Below, in pieces: positions 35,535 through 47,700 of a stretch of DNA of 64,000 bases. The translations under genes were made by a program, and so were the position numbers. Location: positions 4,526,001-4,590,000 of the forward strand of contig NZ_AP022598.1 in NCBI RefSeq assembly GCF_010725485.1. The letters run 5' to 3'. Below the pieces are notes generated by a model. The model was not told where the DNA came from and searched no databases. It was given only the letters and a program-made list of their open reading frames with translations. Numbering within the stretch: the first letter of the stretch is position 1; each line of letters starts with the position of its first letter. Origin of the DNA: Mycolicibacterium parafortuitum. Lineage in GTDB: Bacteria; Actinomycetota; Actinomycetes; Mycobacteriales; Mycobacteriaceae.

Positions 35535-38500
35535 GTGACCGCAGATTCACTGGACATCGCCGGGCTGCTCGAGGAGTGGAACAACCACTCGACACCGGAC
35601 AACACGTCGACGGTGCCCGATCTGTTCGCCGCGCAATGCGCGAGGACCCCCGACGCCGTCGCCGTCGTCGACGGGGACCGGCACATGACCTATCGCGAGC
35701 TCGCCGAACGGGTGAACCAACTCGCCCAGTCGGTCACACAGACGGGCGCGGAGGCCGAATCCGTGCTCGCGATCGGGGTGCCCCGCTCAGCCGAGATGGT
35801 CGTCTGTGTGCTGGCCTCCATGATCGCCGGTGCGGCATTCGTGCCGCTCGACCCGGCCTGGCCCGCCCACCGGCGCCGTCAGGTGCTCACCGATTCCCGT
35901 GCACGGGCGGCGTTCGTCTCGTCGTCGGACAGCAGCGACTGGGGCGTCGACGCGTCAATCGTGGATCTGCGGGACTGGCGCTTCGGCGACCAGCCCGCAG
36001 TCGCGCCCACCGTGGCGGTGCGACCGGCGCAGCTCGCGTATGTGATCTTCACCTCGGGTTCGACGGGTACGCCCAAGGGCGCGATGATCCGGCACGATGC
36101 GATCGCCGAACGGCTGGTGTGGCAGCGTGACCATGTCCTGCACTTCGGCGACACCGACGCATCGCTGTTCAAAGCGCCTCTGTCGTTCGACATCTCGGTC
36201 AACGAGATCCTGCTTCCGCTGATCTGCGGGGGTCGCGTGGTGGTGGCCGAACCCGAGGGTGAGAAGGACCCTGAGTATCTGCTCGGTCTCATCCGCGACC
36301 AGCGGGTCACATTCGTCTACCTGGTCTCCTCGATGCTCGACACCCTGCTCGAACTCGACCGCCTGACCCCGTCAGGTCAAAGCTCACTGGCCTCGCTGCG
36401 GCACGTCTGGTGCGGCGGAGAGGTGTTGACTCCCAATCTGTTCGCCAGGTTCCGCGACCGGCTGTCCACAACCCTGTATCACGGATACGGTCCTGCGGAG
36501 GCCACCATCGGTGTCTCGCACGTGATCTACCGGGACACCGCGGAACGGATCGCGACCTCGATCGGGCGGCCGAATCCGCACACCCAGCTCTACGTGCTCG
36601 ACGAAGCGCTGCGCCCGCTGCCACCGGGTGTCGGTGGTGAGCTCTACGCGGCCGGTTTCCTGCTCGGCCGCGGCTACGTCAATGCCGCGCCGCTGACGGC
36701 GTCACGGTTCGTCGCGAATCCTTTCGACGACAACGGTTCCCGCATGTACCGCACCGGGGATCTGGCCCGCTGGAGTGAAGACGGTTCGCTGGAGTTCCTC
36801 GGCCGCGCCGACAACCAGGTCAAGATCCGCGGGCGGCGGATCGAGCTGGAGGAGATCGAATCCCAGCTCGGCGAACATCCCGCGGTGCGCACGGCGGTGG
36901 TCACCGTGCACCGCCGGGGCGGCGCGGATCAGCTCGTCGGCTACCTCGTGGCCGCCGACGGTCTGGACAACGGTGCCGAACTGCATGCCCGGGTCGCCGA
37001 CTGGGCGCGTTCCCGGCTACCCGACTACATGGTGCCCGCGGTGTTCATCGGAATCGACCGGATCCCGTTGACGGCCAACGGCAAGACCGACCGACGCGCG
37101 CTGCCTGATCCGGAGGCCGCGACCCCGGCGCGCCGCGACCGGGTACCGCGCACCCCGCGTGAGATCGTGATGGCCCGCGCCTTCGCCGACGCGCTCGATC
37201 TCGACGCGGTCGGAGTCGACGACGACTTCTTCAGCCTCGGCGGTGACAGCATCGTCGCGATCCGGGTGGTCAGCAGGGTCCGTTCGGCCGGCTATGGACT
37301 GCGCCCGCGGGACATGTTCGCCCACCGCACGGTCGAGGCGCTCGCACCACTGCTCGTCGAAGCGTCGCCGATCGACGTTCAACCGATCGACCCCGTCGGC
37401 CCGGTCCCCGCCACCCCGATCCTGCGCTGGCTCGACGAGATCGCCGAACTTTCCGGCTCATCCGTACTGGGCGGCTTCTACCAGGGCATGACGCTGGTGA
37501 CGCCCGGCGACCTGACGGAATCCGCGGTGCGCGCCATCGTCGACGCGGTCACGTCCCGCCATCAACTGCTGTGGGCATCCACGACCGGCGCTGCATCCGA
37601 CCTCGACATCCCGAAGAGTGCCCCCCGGGTCCCGCTGCTGACCGGCGAAGCAGGCGAGGATGTCGAAGCCATCCGCGACCGGCTGCTGCGGCTGCTCGAT
37701 CCCGCCGCCGGCGAGATGCTCGCCGTGGGCTGGTTGCGCGCCGCGAATCGCCTCGTGGTGCTTGTCCATCACATCGTCGTCGACGGTGTGTCGCTGCGGA
37801 TTCTGGCCGAGGACTTCGCGACCGCGCACCGGCAGCTGCGCCAGACAGGGGCGATCACGCTGCTCGAGCCCCGAACCCCGTGGCGGTCCTGGGCCACCCG
37901 GCTCTCCGAGGCTGCCCGCCTGGGCGCGTTCGACGGTGACCGGCAACACTGGGAGCGCACCTGCGGGATCGCCGAACCGCCCTGGGGTGACCGGCCGCTC
38001 GACCCCGCACGCGACACGGTCGCCACCGAGGCGAGGCTGACCGTGGAACTACCTGCGACGGTTTCGGCGCAGCTGCTCACCGAGGTCCCTGAGCGCATCC
38101 ACGGTCATGTCAACGACGCCATGGTGACGGCGCTGTACCTGGCGTTGCGGGACTGGCTCGATCAACGCGGGAACTCCTGCCCGGAAGGTCTTCTCGTCGA
38201 GATGGAAGGGCACGGCCGCGAGGCTCAGACTGTCGGGGACCTCGATCTGTCCGAGACCGTCGGCTGGTTCACCACGCTCTATCCCGTGGCGTTGCGCGAC
38301 GACGCGTTCGACCCTCGCGCGGCACTGACGGATGGCGCGGCGCTGGCCGCCGCGGTCCGGTCGGTCAAGGACCAGCTGCGGGCGGTGCCGTCGCACGGTA
38401 TCGGCTACGGGGCGCTGCGGTACCTGACGAATGCAGGCGACCGGCTCGATGCTGCGCCGCAGGTGCTGTTCAACTACCTCGGCCGCTTCGACACCGCCGA

Positions 38501-38780
38501 CCGGCCCTGGGCGTTCGCCGACACCGGGGCGGCGGTACTGGAGGAACGCGACCCGAAGATGCCGCTGCCTCGATTGTTGGAGATCAACGCCGAAGCCGCG
38601 AACACCGGTGCGGGCACGGTCTTGCGTGCGACGTTCAGCTGGCCTTCTGGTGCCATCGCGCAGACCGAGATCGCGAGGTTGGCGCACCGCTGGACCGACC
38701 TGATGACGACCATTGCCGGCTGCGACGACGTCCGGGGGCACAGCCCGTCCGATTTCCCCTCGGTGGCACTGGATGCCGCC
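35535..38780 (+). other. NRPS module 1 (A-T-E): loads N5-formyl-N5-hydroxyornithine, makes D form
   Basis: There is no condensation domain, so this is the loading module. A domain about residues 20-525: [45 protein letters not shown], final Lys in [12 protein letters not shown]. Carrier Ser is residue 572 in [11 protein letters not shown] domain about 630-1075 with [26 protein letters not shown] and LFNYLGRF. The pocket DINYWGGIGK is the code I recall for formyl-hydroxyornithine in coelichelin-type synthetases. Confidence 0.85.
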
Positions 38781-41700
38781 GATGTCGGCGAGCTGGAAAG
38801 CCGGTACCCCGGCCTGACGGATGTGATACCGCTGACTCCGGCGCAGCAGGGCATCTACTTCCATTCGACGTTCAACCGGCGCACCGACCCGTACGTCGTG
38901 CAGCAACTCGTCGACATCCACGGCCCGCTCGACGTCGAACGCTTCCAGCGCGCCACCGAGATCGTGGTGTCTCGGCACCGGTCGCTGTCGGCTGCGTTCA
39001 CGACCGTCACCGACGGCACACCGGTCGCCGTCCATGCGGCGGTGGCACCCCCCGACTTCGACGTGGTCGACGCTCGCGGGATGTCCGCCGAGCACGCCGA
39101 TGCCGTGGTGGCCCGGCACGCCGAACGGGAGCGCCGTCGCCCCTTCGACCTGGCCGCACCGCCGCTGACCCGCTACACCCTGGTGCGACGCGCGGACCGG
39201 TACACGATGATCCAGACGGTTCATCACATCGTCGCCGACGGCTGGTCGGTGCCGCTGGTTCTCGACGAGCTGCTGACCGCATACTCCGGCGAGGACTTCC
39301 ACGGTCCTGCAGCGCGATTCGGCGAGTTCGTGCAATGGCTCGGTGCCCGCGACCAGGCCGCCGACGCTGCGGCCTGGGCGTCATTGCTGACCGGCGTGGA
39401 CGCACCGACACTGCTGGCGCCGCTGGACGGTCTCGGAGACGAGGGCCACGGGTTCGGCCGAAGGACTTCCTCCCCGGTCGCACGCGCGGCACTGGCCGAG
39501 CGGGCCGCTGCGGCCGGCGTCACGGTCGGCACGATGCTGCACACCGCATGGGCGTTGACGCTGGGCCGGCTGACCGGCCGCAACGACGTCGTGTTCGGCA
39601 CGGTCGTCTCCGGACGGGCGGGCGATCTCGCCGGCGTCGACCGGATGGTCGGACTGCTCGTCAACACGATCCCGATCCGGGTCCGATGGGATCACGACGA
39701 CACGATCTCGACCGTGGCCGCACACCTCGCCGAGACCGAGTCGGCGGTCCTCGATCATCACCACCTGCCACTGACCGAGGCGCACCGGATCGCCGGGCTG
39801 GACACATTGTTCGACTCCCTGATGGTGATCGAGAACCTCGGCGCCACTGCACATTCCACCACTGAGCTGCGCCTCGGTGAGATCGAGGTCATCGAGGCTC
39901 CGCACTACCCGATCTCGGTGATGATCACCGTTCGCGACAGCGTGAGCGTCACCGTAACCAACGACCGTGAGCACATCTCGGACGTGTTCGCCGACTCGGT
40001 CATCCGCACCTTCATCGACGTGCTCAGCACCATCGCCACCGACCCCGGGGTGCGATGCGCACAGCTGCGCATCGCCGAATCCGTCGCGGCCGCGCCGGCT
40101 GCCGCCGCGACGGTCACCGACGTGATCGGGTCCGCCATCGACGCGCACCGCGATCTGCCCGCGCTGATCACCGACGATGGGACGCTGACGTTCGCCGAAC
40201 TCGACCGGCGCGCTACGGTGCTCGCCCGCCGCCTCGCCGACCGCGGCGTCGGCCGCGGTGACGTCGTCGGCCTCGGCATGACCCGGTCGGCCGATCTGGT
40301 GGCGGGACTGTGGTCGATCGTGATGGCCGGCGCGGCCTATCTGCCGCTGGACCTGTCCTATCCGAGTGCGCGCCTGGAGTACATGCTCGATCACTCCCGA
40401 CCGCGCGCGGTGCTGGTCGACCGCCACGGGCGTGATGTGCTGGCCGGTGGGCTGCCCGAGGCCACCTCCGTCGTCAACTCCGACGAATCCGATTCCGCGG
40501 ATGCCGGTTTCACACCGGTTGCCGTGTCGCCGCTCGATGCGGTGTCGGTGCTCTACACGTCCGGCTCGACCGGAGAACCGAAGGCCGTGGTCGGTACGCA
40601 CGGCGCACTGGCCAACCGGCTTGCCTGGGCGGTCCGGGACTGGCCCGCGCCGACACGGCTGGCCAAGAGTTCCCTGTCGTTCATCGACGGCACCACCGAA
40701 CTGCTCGCAGGCCTCGCCGCCGGGGCGGCCACGGTGCTGGCAGGCGACGACGCGGTCCGCGACGGCGGACGCCTAACCGCGCTGACCGCCGGCCATCAGG
40801 TCACCCAGCTGGTCGCAGTGCCGTCGTTGGCGGCCGCGCTGGCCGACGAGCATCCCGGCCGGCTAGGCACGCTTCGGCGCTGGATCGTCAGCGGGGAGGC
40901 GCTCACACCCGGACATCTCGCGGCGCTGCGCACCGCGTGCCCGGACGCCGAAGTCGTGAACTCGTACGGATCCTCGGAAGTCACCGGCGACGTCCTGGCC
41001 GGTGCGCAACAGCGGGCACCGGTCACCCTCGGACATCCGGTGCCCGGCGCCGCGATCCGAATCCTCGGGGACCATCTCGCCGACCTGCCCGACGGTGTGA
41101 TCGGCGAGATCTATGTCAGCGGAGCCCAACTGGCCCGCGGCTACCTGGACCGGCCCGGCCAGACGGCGGCGCGATTCGTCGCCACCACCGATGGCCGGCG
41201 GATGTATCGCACCGGAGATCTGGGCGCCAGAATGCCCGACGGTCAGGTCGTCTTCGCCGGGCGGCGCGACGACCAACTGAAGGTCAACGGTCACCGGATC
41301 GAGCCCGGCGAGATCGAGACCGCACTGCATGCCAAGCCCGGGGTGACGGACGCCTGCGTGATCGCCCACGGCGCGGCACTGGCGGCCTTCGTGGTCGCCG
41401 ACGGCACCACCCCCGATGACCTGATGTCGGCGCTGGCCGCCGAGCTACCACGCCACCTCGTCCCGTCCACACTCGTCACCGTCGACTCGATGCCGCTGCT
41501 GCCCAACGGCAAGCGCGACACCACGGTATTGCGGGCGCTCCTCACCGATGAGTGCGGTGACGGCGGCTATCTCGCACCGTCTGATGCCCGGCAGCAGGTG
41601 GTCGCCGATCTGATGGCCGATGTGCTCGGTGTGCCACAGGTCAGTGTCGACGCGGACTTCTTCGGCCGCGGCGGCGACAGTATCTCGGCGATCCGGCTCA

Positions 41701-44700
41701 CCAGCCGGCTGGCGCGCGCCGGGTTGCACGTCACGACCGAGGAGGTGTTCCGCGGCCGCACCCCGGCCGGCATCGCGGCGGCGGCCGACACCGTGGCGGC
41801 CGACGAATCCGTCCGGCCTCGGATCCCCCGCTTCGGCACCGTGACATTGTCCGACGCGACGCTACAGAAGATCACGAACACCGAGAGCGTCGACGACATC
41901 TGGGCCATGTCGCCGCTGCAGCAGGGCGTCTACTACCAGAGCGCGCTCGACGACGCCGCGACTGCGACGTATCTCGCGCAGAACACCTTCGACCTCGACA
42001 GGCGCGTCGACATCGACGCGCTCCAGCACGCGTTCACCTCGATGCTGCGGCGCCATCCCCAGCTGCGGGCGGGCTTCCGCACCGTCGAGCACGCCGAGGA
42101 CACCCCGGCCGCGGACGCCACCGCCCTCGTCCAGGTGATCATCACCGACCCGCCGTCGGCGATCACCGTCGTCGACCTCACCGACGGGTGCCACGGTCAC
42201 CCGGGCGCAGAGGCCGCGCGCATCGCCCGCACCGACCGGAGCACCCCGTTCGACGTGGCGAGGCCACCGCTGATGCGGCTCACCCTGATCCGCCTGCCCG
42301 GCGGCCGGGACCGGATCCTGCTGACCTACCACTTCCTGTTGTTCGACGGCTGGTCACGCGAACTCGTCCTGCGGGAGCTGTTCTCTCTGTACGCATCCCA
42401 CCGCGCAGGAGGCGGTGCCAGCGGCGCGGTCGAACCGCACGCCGAGGTCGTGACACGGTATCTGCGGTGGGTGGACGAGATCGGTCAGGCCGGGGCCACG
42501 CAGGCCTGGGCCTCGCTGCTCGCGGGGCTCACCGAGCCGACCGTGGCCAGCGGCGTGAGCCCCGGCCACCCCGACGCGGCCGCGGATACCGAGCCGGGAC
42601 GCATCGTCGTGGCCGTGCCCGAGCCGGTGACCGCGCAATTGCACACCGCCGCAACCGAACTGGGGGTCACCCTGAATTCGGTGGTGACCGCGGCGGTCGC
42701 GCTGGTCACCGGTTACCACGCTGGGACCACAGACGCGGTGCTGGGCACCACGGTCGCGGGCCGGCCCGGCGAGATCAGCGGTATCGACGACACTATCGGG
42801 CTGTTCCTGAACACCGTGCCGGTGCGGGTCGATCTGTCCCCGACGAGGACGGCCGCCGCCGCGATGCGCGCGATCGCCGAACAGCGCGTCGCGATGATGC
42901 GCCACGACCACCTCGGCCTCGGCCAGATCCAGCGCACCGCCGGTGACACCGGCGATGCGCTGTTCGACACCCTGCTGGTGCTGCAGAACTTCCTCGGCGA
43001 CGACACGTTCACCGATATGGAGTCCGACCACGGCATCATCGGTGTCGACTACCACGACACCACGCATTTCCCGCTGACCTGGGTGCTGACGCCAGGACGG
43101 GAACTGAACGTCAAACTCGAGCACCGCGTGGTGGGCGAAGCCCGCGCGCAGGAGATGGTCGCCCAGCTGCTCACCACGTTGCAGACCTTCGCAGAGGCGC
43201 CCGACACCTCGCTGGGCGCGGTCGGATTGGCCGGCCGCACGCGCATGGAAGCACTGCAGCGGCGGTGGTCGGCGACCGCACGGCCGATCGAGGACGTCAC
43301 GATCGCCGAGCTGCTGGCCCGGCAGGCCGACCGCACCCCCGAGCAGATCGCGCTGGTGTTCGGCGCGCAGCGGCTGAGCTACCGCGAGTTCGACGACCGG
43401 GTCAGCCGGCTGGCCCGGTACCTCCGCGGCCATGGTGCGGCGCCGGAGACGTTCGTCGCGCTGGCGTTACCGCGTTCCATCGACATGGTGGTCGCGCTGT
43501 TCGCCGTACTGAGGGCCGGCGCGGCCTACCTGCCGCTGGAACTCGACCTCCCGGCCGAGCGGCTGCAGACGATCGTCGCCGACGCGAACCCCGTCCTGTT
43601 GGTGACGACCGCGGCCAACACCGAGCTGGCCGGGTGCGGGCAGCGGCACGGCGCAGCCGTGATCACCCTCGACGATCCCCGCACCGCGGACGCGATCGCC
43701 GCCACCGCGGCAGAGCCGCTGAGCGCCGAGGAACTCGGTGCGTTCGCATCCGGCGCACAACGGCTGCAGCATCCCGCGTATCTGATCTATACCTCTGGCT
43801 CGACCGGGACACCGAAGGGGGTCCTGACCGGCTACGCGGGTCTGACCAACATGTACTTCAACCACCGCGAGGCGATCTTCGCGCCGACGGTGCGGCATGC
43901 GGGCGGCGCAACGCTGAACATCGCCCACACCGTGTCGTTCTCGTTCGACATGTCGTGGGAGGAGTTGTTCTGGCTCGTCGAAGGGCATCTCGTGCACATC
44001 TGCGACGAGGAGTTGCGCCGCGACGCGCCCGCACTGGTCGAGTACTGCAGGAGCCGGCGCATCGACGTGGTCAACGTGACACCGACCTACGCCCATCACC
44101 TGCTCGATGCCGGTCTGCTCGACGGGCACGCGCCGGCGCTGGTGCTGCTCGGCGGCGAGGCCGTCAGCGAGCACGTGTGGTCGGTGCTGCATGAACACCC
44201 TGACACCGCCGGGTACAACCTCTACGGACCGACCGAGTACACCATCAACACCCTCGGTGGCGGCACCGAGGACAGCCCCACCCCGACTGTGGGACAACCG
44301 ATCTGGAACACCCGCGGCTACATCCTGGACGCCGCGTTGCGACCGGTGCCCGACGGAGCGGTCGGCGAGCTCTACATCGCCGGCACCGGGCTGGCGCGCG
44401 GCTACCACCGCAGGCCCGGCCTGACGGCCATCTCGATGGTCGCCGATCCGTTCGTGCCGGGTGGCCGTATGTACCGCACCGGAGATCTTGTGCGTCGTCG
44501 TGCCGGCACCCGAGAGTCCGGCCTGCTGGACTACCTCGGCCGTGCCGACGACCAGGTCAAGATCCGCGGTTACCGCGTCGAGCTCGGCGAGATCGAGTCG
44601 GTACTCGCCGGCGCCGACGGCGTACACCGTTGCGCGGTCGTGGTCCGCACCGGTTCCGGCCTGCCACCGGTGAAATCGCTTGCCGCCTACGTGGTTGCGT

Positions 44701-47700
44701 CCGCTGTCTCGGATGCCGTGAACACGGTGGACACCACACGGTTCGTCACCGCGCTGCGCGACCATCTCGCCGCCCGGCTGCCGGGCTACATGGTGCCGAC
44801 TCGGTACGGCGTGGTCTCCGAGTTGCCCCTGACGATCAACGGCAAGCTCGACGTGGCCAGGTTGCCCGAACCCGTCGCCGCGACCACCGGTGCCGCGCGA
44901 GCACCGCGCACCGAACGCGAGGCGCTGCTGCTCGACATCGTGTCGTCCGTCCTCGACATCGACATCGACGATATCGGCGTGGACGACGACTTCTTCACCC
45001 TCGGCGGCGACAGCATCTCGTCGATCGCGGTGTGCGGGCGGGCCCGTAAGGCCGGTCTACGCCTCACCCCCCGCGATGTGTTCCGGAGGCGGACTGTCGC
45101 CGCCATCGCGGCATCCGCCGACACAGCGGCACCGGAGTCCGCGTCCGCGCCCGACCCGGGCGTCGGAGCGGTCGCGGACACCCCGATGCTCGCCGAGACG
45201 ATGCGGGCCGCGACGCCGTTGACGAACTTCTACCAGTCGATGGTGTTGAGCACCCCGGTGGAGCTGACCGAAACCCAACTCCGCGACCTGCTGACCGCAC
45301 TACTGGACGCACACCCGATGCTTCGGGCGAAAACGCAGGACTGCGACGGCGGCTGGACGCTGACGGTGCCCGGGACAGCCACCCCTGCGACCCAGGTACT
45401 GACCCGCATCGCGGGCACGCTGACCGAGACGACCCTCCAGCCGGCCACCGCGGCCGCCGCCGCAGAACTCGCTCCGGCCGACGGTGTCATGGTGCGCGCC
45501 GTGTGGTACGACTCGCCCGGCGCCGCTGGACAATTGCTGCTGGTGGTCCACCACCTGGTCGTCGACGGGGTGTCGTGGCGCATCCTGGCCCAGGATCTGG
45601 CCCGGGCGTGGCAACGGATGAGCGCCGGCGACCCCGCGCGCGTCGACGAGGTCCCGACCTCGTTCCGCACCTGGGCGGCCGCGCTGGCGAGCACCGACCG
45701 GTTCGCCACCGAAACGCACTACTGGAACGACGTATTGGCCACGCCCGACCCCGATCTCGGTGCCCGCGCGGCGGATCCCGATCGGGACACCGCCGACACC
45801 GTCCGCGAGCACACCTTCTGCCTGCCCGCCGAGGTGGCCACCGCGTTGTTGTCCTCGGTTCCCGCATCGTTCCACGGCGGCGTCAACGACGTGCTGTTGT
45901 CGACGTTCGCACTGGCACTGGCCAAGTGGCGTGCCGACCGCGGCCGCGGCGAGGGCAGCGCGGCGCTGCTGAACCTCGAAGGTCACGGCCGCGAGGCCGA
46001 CCTGGTGCCCGGCCACCTCGATCTGAGTCGCACGGTGGGATGGTTCACCGCGATCTACCCGGTCCGGGTGGATCCGGGGGCGCTGTCATGGCACGACGTA
46101 CTGGCCGCGGGACCGGGGCTGGCCCGCGCGGTGAAGGCGGTGAAGGAACAGCTGCGCGCGGTTCCACACCGCGGCCTGGGTTACGGCGTGCTGCGCCACC
46201 TCGACGGTTCTGCCCCGGTGCGGGGCCGTGCCCCCCAGATCCTGTTCAACTATCTGGGCCGCTTCTCCGCAGGCACGGGACGAGATTGGGAGCCGGTATC
46301 CGGGCTCGGCACCCTGCGCGAAGGGGTCGACCCCGCCAATCCCGCGGGCACGCTGGAGATCAACGCACTGGCCGAGGACGGACCCGACGGCACCGTGCTC
46401 ACCGCGACACTGTCCTGGCCCCACGGACTGTTCCCCGGTTCCGAGATCGACGAACTCGCCATCCTGTGGCGTGACGCCCTCGACGCCCTGACCCGATGCC
46501 CGGAGCTGCCGGGTCACACCCCGTCCGATTTCGCTATGGTGCGGCTCTCGCAGAACGACGTCGACACCCTCGCCCAAGACGGCCCGGTCGAGGACGTGCT
46601 GCCGCTCCTTCCGCTGCAGCAGGGCATGTACTTCCACAGCGTGTACGGCGACGGCGTGGACACCTACCGGGTCCAGCAGATCGCCGAGCTGAGCGGCCCG
46701 CTCGACCCGGCCGCGCTGGGCCGAAGCATCGACGCCGTCGTGCAGCGGCACCAGGCGCTGCGCGCGGGCTTCCGTGAGCTCGAGGACGGCACGCTGGCCC
46801 AGGTCATCCGGGCCCAGGTGGATGTCGAGTTCGCTGTCACGCACGGTACGCCCGATGAGGTTGCCCGCGAACAACTCTCACGGCCGTTCGACCTCGCCGA
46901 AGCACCCCTGGTGCGGTACACCCTGGTGTCGCTGTCCCCCACCGAGCACCGGCTGATCCAGACGATGCACCACATCATCGCCGACGGGTGGTCCTACCCG
47001 CTGATCTTCGGCGACATCGTCACGCACTACAACGCGTCCCGGCACACGAGCATCGCATTGCCACCTTCCGCGGTGACACTGCGCGACCACATCGAATCGA
47101 CACTCGCGGGCGATCGCGAGTCGGCGCGGCGCGGCTGGTCGGACGCGCTCACCGGTGTCGAGCCGACACTGTTGTACGGCAATGCGATTCGAGGCACCGC
47201 CGAGCACCGCAGTCACGTACGTCGGCTGCCCGCCGGTCTGACCGCCGATCTGGTCCGAAGGACCCGCGAGCGCGGCATCACCATGTCCACCGCGCTGCAC
47301 GGCGCGTGGGGACTCGTCCTCGGCCGGTTGCTCAACCGCACGACCGTGGTCTTCGGCTCGACGGTGTCCGGCCGCGGTGGCGACCTCGCCGGGGTGGAAT
47401 CTCTGGTCGGCCTGCTGATCAACACCATTCCGGTGCCGGTGTCGTGGACATCGTGTTCGTCGGTCGGTGAGGTGTTCGCCGAGCTACAGGACCAGCAGGG
47501 CGCTCTGCTGGACGCCCAGCAGGTCGTGCTCACCGAGCTCTCCCGGCTGGCCGGTGTGCGGGAGCTGTTCGACACCCTGGTGGTGGTGGAGAACTTCCCC
47601 GCGACCGCGGCCGCGCAGGACACCGACGCGCTGTCGTTCCACGGTTTCACCGGCACCGACGCCCCGCACTATCCGCTGTCCCTCGTCGCCTATCTCGACG

